A stretch of 64,000 nucleotides of DNA. Source: Cephalopachus bancanus (lineage: Eukaryota; Chordata; Mammalia; Primates; Tarsiidae). The stretch is taken from contig JAPVLO010000056.1 in assembly GCA_027257055.1 (NCBI GenBank), positions 6,560,501-6,624,500 of the forward strand, in the 5' to 3' direction. Both the position numbers and the translations under genes were made by a program. The stretch's first letter is position 1; each line of letters begins with the position of its first letter. The notes under the pieces are model-generated. The model searched no databases and was not told the DNA's origin. It worked only from the letters and a program-made list of their open reading frames with translations. This document shows positions 35,006 through 46,859 of this stretch, in pieces.

Positions 35006-37018
35006 AATACATTTACTATGAACACAGCCTCTTCTCCCCCTTCAACTATTTCAATATTGTTTCCATGATCTTCTGGCTTCCTTGGGGCATCTTGAGGGAT
35101 TCTTCAGATAAACACGTGGCTATGCCCAACTTGTCGCTCTCTCGCCCCTGACACTCAGGAGTTTATGCTATGCTGACATCTTTTGCAGCACCTAAAGTAT
35201 GAGGAAACACTAAGTTTTTGCTGCAGGCCTTCGGTGGTTGACTTTCTGAGTGGCTGTCCCATCAGATTGGCCCACTCAATATCAGTAATAATGGTCGGTT
35301 AGACTCTCACCAGTGGCTCTGACTGAAAATTCCATCTTCCATGATCAGAAGTTCAGCTTCTCAAATCCCACACCTGTCCATTGTAAAACGCCATTTCATT
35401 CTAATAAGTGTTGACTTTCCCAGATCTGAAACTACACACAAAAAAAAACCTGTGACCTGCAGCGGATTTGGGGAGACACTCAGAAGTTCTGAGACCAGAC
35501 TTGGGAAGGACAAGATCTGACTCAACACGGATGATACAAAGAAAGCAGATGAGTTTCAAAGTGGCCTATAGCTTGGATCACAGCTCTGCCCTTTCTTTAC
35601 AAAAAAGAGCCTTGGATATCTCATTGTTGGGGAAGGGAACCAAAAAGAAGTAACTAAGATTTCCAGAAATATACCCAACCACACTCTTATGCTGACCAAT
35701 ACGTGTTTCCATGACGTGGAAGCATAATTACAAATCTTTTCATAAGAAGGGTGTCTCCCAAGTACAACGCTGTCATTATAAATATGTAAATATGTGACTG
35801 TGTATAAAATGAGGCCATTGGCTGTAGTTCCCAACCCTCCTGAGGCCTATTCTCAAGTCATGTATTTGTGGAGCTATACCTGAGGATGATGAGATGAGCA
35901 ACATTAAGGTTTTAGGATCAAGAGAATAATATCAGGAAGAGAATATGTCAGCTCCATGTTTGAGCTAGGGTATATGTTCTTGGAACATTATCTCCCTCAT
36001 TTTATGATAACAGAGTTAAGGTATGGACCTGAAAAGTGGGAGAATGGTAGAAATCTCTACCCTAAAACGTACAGTGTAAATACCAGGAGCAATACTTCTG
36101 TATTTCCTGATATTTCTGCTACCACCTAGAACAGTGTGGAAGACACAAAGCACATTGCACTAACGTGTTGGTTTCAACTGGCTTTACTCCACAATGCTCT
36201 CTTATCTAATTACCAACTCATCCCCGAAAGCTGACCATCCAACCACCTGACCTTAAATTTGATAACTTTATAGTATTTGTTACACAGTAGGGTTTTCCTG
36301 CTAATGAATGCTCTGTGGCATCTGTGTCAAAATGAAAATCTATTACATTATTAGAAACACTCTGGGTGTCTAAAAGCTAGAGATGAACTGCCAAAGTCCC
36401 AGCCCCTGATAATGCATTGGCGAGCAGAAGCATCATGGCTGGGCCCAGTGGGAGCAGGAAGAAGGCAGGATGCACACATTTCCATCCAATGCCCAACTCA
36501 AGCCCTCTATCACTCAATGTGCAGGTCTTTTGAAGAGTGTAGTTGTTCTCCAGTGTGAAAAGGAGGAGTCCTGGAGAGGAATGATGGATAGTTTGGTTTG
36601 GTCCTTAGGTAAGTAGGAAGAAGGGGAACTAATGAGTCATTATTGCACAATGGCAAAACAAAAGTGCAGAAAGAAGAATAATCTGCTTCCCTGAACAAGC
36701 CAGTCCTTTCATCATAAAATATCCCTGTTACATGGATACAGACCAGCAAAAACATCTGAAGTACAAAAATGCCTATTGTAAATATAATTTCTATAACTAT
36801 TTACAATAAGCAAACAAAGCATCATCACCATAGTTTAGATGCCAGGATTTGACAATAGCTACATTATACCAAACTTTTCCTTCCAATGCTGTTCATTATA
36901 ATGACATTTGGTTGGTTTGGTCATTAAATAAATATAAGTTATTCATGTTTATCAAAGTATAAATCAACTCGTTCTTTGGCTTCTCCCAGTGTGCCCCTGC
37001 TCCCTTCTTCCACCATCA
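35006..37018. other. 2-kb repeat-free stretch, no gene seen
   Basis: No transposon is recognised. Small frames (35556-35834 minus, 36510-36755 minus) have no domain. AT-rich and could contain regulatory sequence, but I see no specific motif cluster. Confidence 0.4.
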
Positions 37019-37029
37019 ATATTTCCTTA

Positions 37030-37319
<290 letters not shown>

Positions 37320-37459
37320 ATATTTCCTTAGGAAACATCATAATAATCAACCATTAACTAAGGCTGCAAATACCATCCCTTGCCACATCTTCAGCACAGC
37401 AAAACCACCAAAGTGGTATCACCTCTCCTGCCTGACCTTTCTCTGTAACTTTTAAAAGC

Positions 37460-37580
37460 AGCTCACGTGTATAATCCCAGCACTTTGGAAGGCCAAGGCG
37501 GGAGGGCCATTTGAGCCTAGGAATTGGAGACTAGCCTGGGCAACATAGCAAGATCCCATCTCTTTTGTAAATAAATAAGC
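37460..37580 (+). mobile_element. Alu left monomer (FLAM-like), 5'-truncated
   Basis: A single monomer from 'gctcacgtgtataatcccag' to 'agatcccatctcttttgtaa', with no right arm. Confidence 0.8.
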
Positions 37581-37604
37581 AAGTGGCCCAAAGCCAGTTA
37601 GTGC

Positions 37605-37862
37605 CATTCTAAGCTGTGGCGCAATGGAAGGCACTTGGATGTATAGTCAGAAGATCTGGACTCTCCATTACCTGGCTCTGACACTTCTCTGTGAAACTTG
37701 GAGTGAGGCCTTTAATTTCCCTGAACCTCAATTTTGCCTCCTGTGAGAACAGAACTTTGTCTTACTTCACAGACGTCTCATGAGAATCACATGAGACCTT
37801 ATATGTAAAATTCCTACTCTAGTAGCCTAGCACAAAGCAGGTGCTTAATAAATTCATGCTAA
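37605..37862 (+). mobile_element. MIR, near full length
   Basis: 'ggcgcaatggaaggcacttg', 'gtcagaagatctggactctc', 'ttccctgaacctcaattttg', 'tgcttaataaattcatgct' cover MIR from 5' to 3'. Confidence 0.75.
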
Positions 37863-37872
37863 AGGCAGATTC

Positions 37873-38036
37873 TGGCTGGGCATGGTGGCTCTTACCTGTA
37901 GTCCCAGCTACTTGGGAAGCTGAGGTAGGAGGATCCCTTGAGACCATGAGTTCAAGACCATAGGGCGCTATGATTGCACCTGTGAATAGCCACGGTACTC
38001 CAGGCTGGGCAACATAGCAAAACCTCATCTCCGAAA
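37873..38036 (+). mobile_element. Alu right-type monomer
   Basis: 'ctgggcatggtggctcttac' followed by a right-arm-like body and 'cctcatctccg' before the A run. One monomer only. Confidence 0.75.
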
Positions 38037-38050
38037 AAAAATTTTTTTTT

Positions 38051-38340
38051 TAGCCAGATGCAGTGGGGCATGACTGTAATCCCAGCACTTTGGGAGCCTG
38101 AGGTGAGAGGATTGCCTGAGCCCAGGCGTTTGAGACCAGCCTGGGCAACTTGGTGAGACCTCGCCTCTATAGTAAATCAAAAAACTTAGCTGGGGGTGGT
38201 GGCACACGCCTGTAGTTCCAGCTCCTTGGAAGGCTGAGGCAGAAGGATTGCCTGAGCTCAGCAGGTTGAGGCTGTGGTGGCCGTGAGCATGCCACTGCAC
38301 TCCAGCCTGGGTGACAGAGTGAAACTCCAACTAAAAAAAA
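38051..38340 (+). mobile_element. Alu
   Basis: Dimer with 'agtaaatcaaaaaact' linker and 'gaaactccaact' end, an early form of the private lineage. Forms an inverted pair with the Alu that follows at about 60 bp. Confidence 0.94.
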
Positions 38341-38401
38341 ATTTATTTTTAATCAAAAAGTAGATTCTGAAAGATAGATCTGGGGTTCCTAGAGTAGAAA
38401 A

Positions 38402-38692
38402 TTTTTTTGTTTGTTTTTGATTTGGAGTCTCACTCTGTTGCCCAGACAGGTGTGTGGTGGCATGCTGAAGGTCACTGCAGTCTTGACCTGCTGGGCCTCA
38501 GCCTTCCAAGTAGCTGGAACTACAGGCACACACCACTAAGCCCGGCTAATTTATTTTTTATTTTTTATTTTTATTGTAGAGACAAGGTCTTCCCAAGTTG
38601 CCCAGGCTGGTGTGGAACCCTGGGTTCAGGCAATCCTTTCACCTCCACCTCCCAAAGTGCTGGGATTGCAGGAGTGAGCCACCATGCCCAGA
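38402..38692 (-). mobile_element. Alu, antisense
   Basis: From 'gatttggagtctcactctgt' to 'gagccaccatgcccaga'. The head-to-tail inverted arrangement with the previous Alu can form a long hairpin in RNA or DNA. Confidence 0.94.
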
Positions 38693-38802
38693 TATTTTGG
38701 GGTTTTTTGTTTGTTTTTGTTTTGTTTTTTAAGCAGGAAAAGATATAGCAACTATGGCTCACATCACCATGTCTTTACTTCCTCATCTTTAAAATAGAGA
38801 TT

Positions 38803-39052
38803 ACTGGACACAGTAGCTCATGCCTTAATCCCAGCACTTTGGGAGGCCGGGGCAGGAGGATTGCTTGAGCCCAGGAGTTCAAGACCAGCCCAGGCAACAT
38901 AGTGAGACCTCATCTCTACAAAAAATTTCAAAATTAGCCAGGTGTGGAGGCACATGCCTTTAGTCCCAGCTACTTGGGAGGCTGACACAGAGGATCACTT
39001 GAGTCCAGGAGGCAGAGGCTGTGGTGAGCCACGATCATGCCACTACACTCCA
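38803..39052 (+). mobile_element. Alu, 3'-truncated
   Basis: Left arm and most of the right arm are present; it stops at 'cactacactccaatag' with no A tail, so its end has been deleted. Confidence 0.9.
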
Positions 39053-39389
39053 ATAGTGTATACCATATAAGGTTGTGAAAATTAAATAACTATCAAACAA
39101 TTAACAAATCACTTAATAAAATTAAATGATAATTAAATTAGTAATAGCAAGTTATAAAAGATAGTGTTTTCCTACGAGAAGGAGATCAGCTAGTTATCAA
39201 AACTTCCAGTAACACATTGTGCATCCCACTCAAACACCCAAGACCCTTAGCTCTGTCTACCTTCTTCTAAGGTCCTAATCTTCAAGCTGACAAAGTCTTA
39301 TAAGTTAGCTTTCTCAGTATAAAAGATGGTTTTCATATTAGAAATGGGTGAAAATCCCTTAGAAGACACAGTTTCTCACCTACGATATT

Positions 39390-39500
39390 ACCTCATTCAA
39401 TTCTCACGATGGTGGCCAGACAGGTACCATTATTTCACTTTTAAAAGATGAGGAAATGGAGACCGAAAGCGATGAAACAATTTGCCCAAAGACCACACCG
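39390..39500 (-). mobile_element. MIR fragment, antisense
   Basis: 'attcaattctcacgatggtg', 'aaaagatgaggaaatggaga', 'caatttgcccaaagaccac' fit reversed MIR core. Confidence 0.6.
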
Positions 39501-39851
39501 CTACTCTTCTCAATAAAACATGCTGCGCCCCCGCGAAAATATCCCAGAGGAGATTTTGGAGTCAAAATCCAGCCAAAATTGTCAGGGTGCAAACCATGTC
39601 TGTCCAATCAGAGCTGCTACTTCTTTGGTACTGGAATCCCCCACACCCCCCAGTTCCTGGAATAACCCCCCAATTCCCCACTCCCCAAAAGCGCAAGATC
39701 AGGGCCCTCCGGATTCGTGCTGTCGTCAACAGACCCGTAACTCTGGGCAGACCCGGGGGCTGAGGGGTGGCTTTGGACACACAGGCCTAGCTGGGACTGG
39801 GCCCCATGGCTGCAGGCGCGGCTCTTTCTCGCGCCTGCTGTTTGGAGCTCG

Positions 39852-39865
39852 CCTGCAGGTGGCGC
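39852..39865 (+). promoter_or_regulatory. Candidate CTCF site in CpG island B
   Basis: CCTGCAGGTGGCGC fits the CTCF core CCASYAGRKGGCRS at 13 of 14 positions (T at position 3). Its orientation is opposite to the candidate in island A, 7 kb to the left. Confidence 0.5.
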
Positions 39866-40042
39866 CCTGCTTCGCTCAGGGGGACCTGGAGGTCGAGGAC
39901 CCGGGTCCCCACCTGCCTTTCCTGAAGGCCCATTTAAATAGTCCCTTGGCTTGAACTCAGCACCGGACCCTTGGCGATGTGGACGTGCCCACCCCCCCAG
40001 CCCCCACCCCCGGCGCTCTTCCTCTCCTCGCCCCTCCCCCGA

Positions 40043-40063
40043 CCCCCCCCCCCCCCCCCCCCC
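40043..40063 (+). repeat. C21 homopolymer
   Basis: 21 consecutive cytosines in CpG island B, then more C-rich sequence. On the complement this is a long G run. The length is likely polymorphic and is easily misread by sequencing. Confidence 0.85.
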
Positions 40064-41170
40064 GCCCCCGCCTCCCAGCCCCGCCCCCGGGGCTGGCGGG
40101 TGGGAACAGTGAGCTACGCTTCCCCCGAGGCAGGACTCTGGAGCGAGATCTCCAAGCGCTCGAGGCCGAGCCTGGCGCTCCTGGGCGGCGCTTGGATCCC
40201 AGCCCCTCCGGCTCGCCTCCCCACTCCGCCCCCCCCCCGCCACCATTCCGCTCCCTCTCTGCACACTCTTTCCCGGCAGCTGTAACAGGGGTGGAGGGGT
40301 GGGGGGAGTGCGACCCCCCGCGAGTGCTGGGCAGGGCGGGACCGCTTTAAAAACTTCTGAAAGGCCTCGTTCAAAGCCTCAAAGGACTGAACTTGGGCCG
40401 GAAGGCGGCCTCCGCGGAGGGGCCGAGAAGGGGCGGGGGTGCACCTGCAGGGCCACCCCCCGCCCCGCGCGGCCCCGGCCGCCCCCGAGCGGGCGTGGCG
40501 GCCCCGTCCGGGACCCTCGGCTTTCATCCTCGCCACGGGGCCGCGGCCGGGCGGGGCGGGGGCTCCTCGGCCAGCGCGGTCCCCGCAGGGTCTTCCTTCC
40601 CTCCGGCCCCTCCCCGGGAACCCGAGTTTCGCCGCAAAGCTGAACTCCCGGATTTTAACCCCACCCCACCCGGGCGGGAGGCCGCCGAGGGAACGGGCCG
40701 CGCGTGGGTGGGGGTGCTCCCATCCCACGTCCTAGCCCCCCATGGAAGCCCCCGGGGAGGGCGGGAAGGCAGGGAGGCGGGAGAAGGGGCTCTCGGGGAG
40801 GAGCGGAGGGGTGGCACGGGTCGCTCGGTGGCGGATCCCAGAGCGGCCCCGGCGGAGTCGCCGACGTCGCCGAGCGCCCGGCTGTGCCACCTCAGGGCAG
40901 GTGGGCAGGGCCGCCGGCCGCACCCGGGGGAGGCCGGCTCGGGATTTCCGTGAGCGCCGCGTTAGGGGGCTCCGCTATCTCAGAGCCCTTCCCGTGGAGG
41001 CCCTTGGATGGGTTGGATGGAGGACTCGCTCCGGGTGGAGCTTCTGGGAGAGACGCTTTCCCAGAGCCTCTGACACCCAGCGCTTCGCCCCGGGAGCGAG
41101 GGCGTGGGGCCTCCCCTCCACGGCCTGCGGCCTCACTCCGGGAGGATGGCGAGGGAGGGAGGGGGAACTC

Positions 41171-43253
41171 CGCGGAGCGGTAGACGTGGGACTGAGTGAA
41201 GTAATTTAGCGAAGGAAGAAAAGTCGCTACTGAAAACAGAGCAGTCGAAAACTGAACTACACCGACTTTGTTATTTGGCTTGGAGTCCTTTTCCTTGATC
41301 TCAGAAAGTAAAACACACGAGAGTTGGGCTTTCTCCCCCTCACTTAGCGTTTATCGCGCTGCCTCAAAGTCCTCGAAGCCTTATTTTAGTGAGTTTTAAG
41401 AAGCCATCGTGGCTGATACCGCAGGCAGCGAAGGTGTGGAGAACAGATCCGTGGGCTTCTCAGCGCGTAGGTGCAACATTAGCTCTCAAACTTAGTGTCG
41501 GCCCTTACTTTAAGGAGGGAAATAGAGCCGTGTTTTTATCCATCTTGTCTATTTCAGGAGGTAGGGAATGCTGAGAAGGAAAGAGGGAAGGGAAAATAGA
41601 GCGGCGGAAACAAAAAAAGAAAGGCGAGAGGAACCGTAACATTCTGGTCTTCAGCGAGTCCCAAGTCGGCGTTCGAACGCACTGCACACTTCTGGTAGCC
41701 TTAATTCTAACCGGAATATTGGGAGGCCTGCTCACTAAGCGGTCCTAAGGAAGAAAAAAAAAAACTTAGGCAAATGTTTGCCCTTTTGTGAAGTCCTAGC
41801 ACTTGCTTCAGGTAGATGCCCCAACGGAAAAGGGGGTCCTGCCGCTCCCGGTGGCCTGAACTGAATGTGCTGCTTTCAAACCAGCAGGTGTGCTCGGTGT
41901 TCCCGGCGCTGGCGCCGGGACCTGATGAGGGAGCGACACCCAGGGCCCAGCTGCGGGACAGCCCAGGGACCTTGCCCTGGCATTTAAACCGACAAGGACT
42001 GGCATGTCGGAACTACCCTCCAGATATTAGCAAAGACAAGAAATCGCGTTTCCGACATCTTTGCCCACTTTGCATCCAGCGCCTTCACTTCTCTCCCTTA
42101 AAACTAAAATGTAACCTTTAGAAAACTCCCTATTCAAAGGTTGAATGCTTGTCAAGGGCTCAAAGGCAAGCTGTATTGTACACAAGGCAAGTGCAACTTA
42201 TCAGGGTGTAAAAAGAGCAAGAAACTTTGTAAAAGTTGGAACCGGCATTCAAAGAGAGAGTTTCAGAAGGTGCTACATAATAACGCGGTGGCGAGAAGAC
42301 CAGAAATGACTGGGGTGCATTTGTGTTTGCAAGAGGGGTTGGCGGCAGAGGTTTGGTGCACTGTGGTTTTAAATGTTTAAGGTTTAAGGAAAGCAGCCTT
42401 AGCCTTATCCTCATGAAGCTAAGAGGCGGTATTTTCTCAGCCAAGTACTCTTATGCCACCCCACCCCCCCTCCCACCCCCCCAGAGTTACAGGGGTCTAA
42501 GACCTTCAGAAGCTCTCCTGGCCTGAGGAATCACACAGCTTGCAAACTCTGCAACACTTATCTTGGTTTCATCACACAAAACACCGAAGCCTTGAACGCA
42601 AAATAGTTAAGGTGGCTGTTTCCCCCAGACAACAAACCAGGCACATACATACACCTTCCTTCACACTGGCGACAGCACTCTCACGCTGGGTCCGACGGCC
42701 GCCAGTGAAGAACAAGAGCTTATCCACCTCCAGTGTGGGAGCAGGGCTTGATTCAGGGGCCAAGCACAGGCCCACGAAACACAAAAGGGCTTGCATGCTT
42801 CACTCTGGGTGTCGGAGGGCAGGGTTACTCCAAACGAAGGCTGGGGACTTGCTGTGCGCAGGGAAAGACAGCCGCGAGGGTCTACAACCTGTCAGCTCCC
42901 GGCTGCCGCACCACCCGCAGCCCCACCGCATCCAGCGCTGTGGCTCAGACGCTGGAAACTGCGGCTTCTGTTGGGGCTGGTCCCGTCTCTCCCCCCTTCC
43001 TCTTCTTCGGCCCTCTCTGTAAGCGGATTTGCTTTGCCATGCATCGCTGGCAAGTCATTTTTAGGAAACCTTGCCTCTGCAAAACGTTTTAAGCATGGTA
43101 ATATATTGCAGTCTTTTTAAACCCCCCTCCAGAAGTGCCTGAAAGGGGCTCTGTTTTCCTGAAAGCTTCAGGAACTCCGCTGTCTGAGCAAGACCGGCCC
43201 AAGGAAGACTGGGATTGACTCCACTCTCCACTTAAGTGAAGACAGCATTGTGA
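41171..43253. other. Repeat-free stretch between CpG islands
   Basis: Two kilobases without a recognisable transposon, moderately GC-rich. Overlapping frames of 60-160 codons (for example 42540-43022 and 42733-43092) share the same DNA in different frames and show no domain. No exon can be defended, though one could be hidden here. Confidence 0.4.
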
Positions 43254-43325
43254 TGTTGTTGTTGTTGTTGTTTGGTTTGTGTTTGTTTGTCCCTTTCGGC
43301 TGGTTGGTTTTGGTTTTGGTTTTGG
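43254..43325 (+). repeat. (TTG)n followed by (TTTTGG)n simple repeats
   Basis: (TTG) units at 43254-43273, T/G-rich spacer, then a perfect GGTTTT x3 plus GG at 43306-43325. Only T and G on this strand over most of the tract, a strong strand asymmetry. Confidence 0.85.
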
Positions 43326-43599
43326 ATGCCTCAGACATTTGAAATCCACACAATACTCCCTCCAAAAGGAAAAAAAAAAAAAAAGCATTGAACTTGCTCC
43401 TTTCCTTATAAGACACCCCAGAGCAGGCTGAGAGGACAGGCTCTGAAGTTGGTGGACCAGGAATTAATGCGGAGAAAGAGGTTCTCCGAGGTTCAGAGGT
43501 GGAAGGGAGGCGACCAAGGTCTCTCGCAGGTCGCTATCAGGGAGAGGGGGCAGTGCAGGGAGACCTTTTATTTAAAATTCAGTTGTATTGGGCATCCCA

Positions 43600-44600
43600 T
43601 CTGCCTTCCAGGACCCCTTGGCCCGGCAGCCCCGCAGGTTTCAGCTTCCACCGTGACAGTAAGGGTCGCTTCTGCCGCGTTGCCCCTCCCTCCCCTCGGG
43701 ATGCGCCTGGCCGGCGACAGAGACGGGCGCGGCGCGGGGTCAGCTACCGGGCCAGAGGGCGGCGCCCGGCCGCTGCGCTCCACGGCCTCCTCCAGCGCCT
43801 CGCGGTCATGACCTTGCCGGGCAGCCTCTGCGCCTCCGGCTGGCTGCCTCCACCCGCCCTCACTCCAGTCCCAGTCGGGGCCTGCAGTGGGAGATCCCCG
43901 GGGTTCGGGCGGGTGGTGATGGAGGGCAGGATGGAATTTATTTGCGCTCAGATTCTTGCAGAAGCTCTAGAAACTGGGAAAGTCCCTGGCCACGCGGGAC
44001 AGTGGTCACCAAGGCCCCACCCGGACGCCGGAGAGCTCAGGATGCTCTCGGAGGCCAAGCGCCCGCCGGCGGCACCTGGTTGCCCAGTGACTGCGGACGG
44101 GGAAAAATGAAATTCGCCAGGTCTCCCCGCGGGGCTTCTGAAATCGCTTAAAGAGTGGGTACCTGGGATTTCCCCTCTGACACTTGCAGCTCCTGTCTCG
44201 TTTAAGAAGGGGTGTGACACTGATGGTGGGGGTGGGCGTCGCGTCCCCGCCTGCTAAAGTCTCGCGCTGGCCCCACAAGAGAGAAGCGGTAAGGCGAGCA
44301 GGTGTAGAAGGCATTCATTTATTTTGGAAATTGTGTTAATAAGATCGGTCAAGTGGAGTTGTGCGCTCAGGCTAGCGCTCGGGACGAATGCGTTTTTCTC
44401 TCCGCGCTCTCAGCAAGACTTTTTCAAGCCAATGGAGAACTTAACCCCGGAGCCTGCAGCCCCCTAAACTTGGTGTCGGACGCCACCCCAGGCGCCCCAG
44501 GCCGGCCTGCCCTCGATGGGGCGGTCTCTTCACCCGGCCCCGCTAAAACAGTCAGCGCACCTGGGGCTTCGGAGCGCACGGGAGGAAAGAAGTAGGGCAT
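43600..44600. promoter_or_regulatory. CpG island C
   Basis: CpG-dense without repeats. The 203-codon frame 43499-44110 overlaps a 120-codon frame and minus-strand frames and has no domain. Could be a promoter or an intragenic island. Confidence 0.65.
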
Positions 44601-45329
44601 TACTTTCCAGCAAGGAATGACCTATGCCTGCCAGCGCCTACCTTGTTCTGGAAACACCTAATCTCCATTTCCTCTATAAAGCTTAACTGCAGCTTGCCTC
44701 CAATCCCAAATTGCAAACACTAGCAGAATTGCTCCCTTAAGCATTCCATTCCTGTGACCCTTTTAAAGCCTCGGTCCAGTCTGCACTCTGGGGGTCCTTA
44801 AGGGAGGAGAGAGATTCAGGATTTCGCTCTTTCATTTTAAACTAATAATGACACAGAGGGAACATGCCTGAGATCTGGGGTTGTTTTGGCTTCATAATCC
44901 AATGACAGAGACTAGGCCTGAGGTACCAAGCCGGGTAGGAAGGAAAGTATCACAACAGGAACAGGCAAACACGGATGCCTTGGAAACTTCTCTCCAAAGA
45001 AAACCTTGGCTTTCTCCCACTTGGATAGTCAAGACGCACATGCATGAGTATGCACTGAACATATAGAGCCAGTAGGATATATTTGCGTGGAACTGGTCAA
45101 GTGGAGAATTTTCCACCGTTTGTTAACTATTCTTTGTATGGGAATGGAGTTTTGGTAGGAATGTTCTGGCCTATTCTTAATAATAATAAAGACCGCTGAG
45201 CTCCTTGCTTCACACTGACATCATAAAAGCCAGAGAAAATAAACTGCTTAGAGGCCTTAGTTGAAATCCAGGAGTGGTTCAAAGATCCCTCTATTTTATC
45301 TGACCTCCCTACCCCTGTGTTTACATTAG
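44601..45329. other. Unique sequence, no gene seen
   Basis: Repeat-free, AT content rising to the right. Nothing recognised. Confidence 0.4.
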
Positions 45330-45575
45330 AGTAATAATAACCACTAACATTCATTGAGTTGTTCGTTACATGTGCTATGCCCTGCTCTAAGCACTTTAAT
45401 ACGATAACTCATTTAATCCTGACAACAGCCCTATGGATTAGTTGCTGTTACAATCTCCATCTGATAAATGCAGGAAACTGAGGCACCATAGACTAAGTAA
45501 TTTGCCTACAATTATTCAGCTAGTGCATGTCGAAACTAGCTAGTGGCCTGGCTCTGACACCTGTGCTCTTGACCA
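45330..45575 (-). mobile_element. MIR, antisense, near full length
   Basis: 'ccactaacattcattgagtt', 'cctgctctaagcactttaat', 'actcatttaatcctgacaac', 'tgcaggaaactgaggcacca', 'ctgtgctcttgacca' span reversed MIR. One of very few repeats in the 39-48.5 kb block. Confidence 0.9.
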
Positions 45576-46765
45576 CTCACTGCATAGACAGGAGGGATAC
45601 AGAACAGGGGTCCCTGCATGTGCCCCTGCTTGGAATTGTTTTTCTGAAAAAGTAGGCAGGAAGTAATTAATCCCATTGATTTGGTCAATCTAGACAGCCA
45701 ACCTGGCACAGAAGAATTCTTACCCACAAAAAAGTGACTTCCCATGACTCATCCAAATGACTCAAGGCATTTTTGCATACAGAGTATAAATAAATAAGGA
45801 CATTAAAAATGGTCCCAATCCCAAAATCTTTTTGGCTGATCCTTGAAAATGATCTTTTCCCCCTTCCCCCTAAAAACGTACTTGTAAGATGACGTCGTCA
45901 TTCTCCAAGAACTCTCATAATATGCAGTGTAGATGTCAGAGCTAGAACAACAGCTTTTTAGACACAGGCTTAATTTAGGGCATACTACGCTCACCACTTT
46001 CACCACCATCCATTTAAACAGATGCCACCTGAAGAATGGAATCTCTTTTTCTCTCCACCTTAGGCCCCCTCGCATCATCATTCCCCCCTAGGTAGAATCT
46101 TGGACTGTTAGTGGAAAAAAAGAACTGTATGAAGCACATCAAGTACCCGCTGCAATTCTACAGATGAGGAAGGAGAGCCATAGAAAAAGGGAGACCAGCA
46201 GCTTACGAGGAACCCAGGATTCCTTCCTTCCGGTTCTCTCAATTCAGTCCTCTTTCCCAAGCCAGCTTGCTCCTTGGAGTTGACAAAAAGTATGTAGACT
46301 AAGAGTACACTTAAAAAAAATAGTTTTAACCATGGCCAGGACACATAAAGACAGGGCCGCCTCACTCCTTGCTTCCTTTCAGATGTGTCCCTGGAATGTC
46401 TTCAGCAGATGTTAACCCAAGAACTTGCAATCTCAGAGTCTTGGGTGTGTGTGTGCGTGCGTTTTCAAAGCAGCATTTTAGATCTGAACCCTATGAATGA
46501 TTTTCTTTTTTAAAAAAGGGAATTCTAGTTTTGCCTGCAAGTGATCCGAGTCTTTACAGAGTCTGCGTTAACCTCAGTCAGTTCCACTCTGGGACGTGCT
46601 AGTCTCACAGTCTAGTTTTGTTCAGACTTTATTTTGCTCCAAGCTGCCTTGCAAGCCACTTGTCCACGCTGCAAAAGGTGGGGGACAGGGGGCTGGGGTG
46701 ACAGGCTCTTTTGCTCTCCCCCCACCCCCATACGTGCAGCCATCTGGAATCCTTCCACTTGGCTC
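45576..46765. other. Unique sequence, no gene seen
   Basis: Repeat-poor. 46140-46230 may hold a weak antisense MIR core ('acagatgaggaaggagagcc'). A short GT/GC run is at 46446-46462. Confidence 0.4.
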
Positions 46766-46840
46766 TGGCGCGCACACACTCACACACACGTGTACCGTGC
46801 ATGTGTGGGCGCCTACGGATCTGTGTACGCGCGCGTTTGT
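46766..46840. repeat. Alternating purine-pyrimidine tracts (Z-DNA prone)
   Basis: Successive tracts 'gcgcgcacacac', 'cacacacacgtgta', 'tgcatgtgtg' and 'tgtgtacgcgcgcg' within 75 bp, just upstream of CpG island D. This mirrors the AC/GC tract in island A. Confidence 0.75.
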
Positions 46841-46859
46841 GATTTAAAGTGACAGGAGC

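Larger units (their letters stand above)
39700..41170. promoter_or_regulatory. CpG island B, promoter-like
   Basis: GC- and CpG-dense, free of transposons. An AT patch 'cccatttaaatagtccc' (39930-39946) near its left part could serve as a TATA-like element, but this is weak. Open frames up to 215 codons on both strands are again Pro/Arg/Gly low complexity with no domain and are not accepted as coding. Confidence 0.8.

Noticed and set aside
39520..41209. Open frames of 100-215 codons across CpG island B
   Set aside because: Same composition effect on both strands; frames end at arbitrary stops and show no recognisable protein.
43449..44151. 203- and 120-codon frames over CpG island C
   Set aside because: They use the same DNA in different frames with no domain, and minus-strand frames are equally open.
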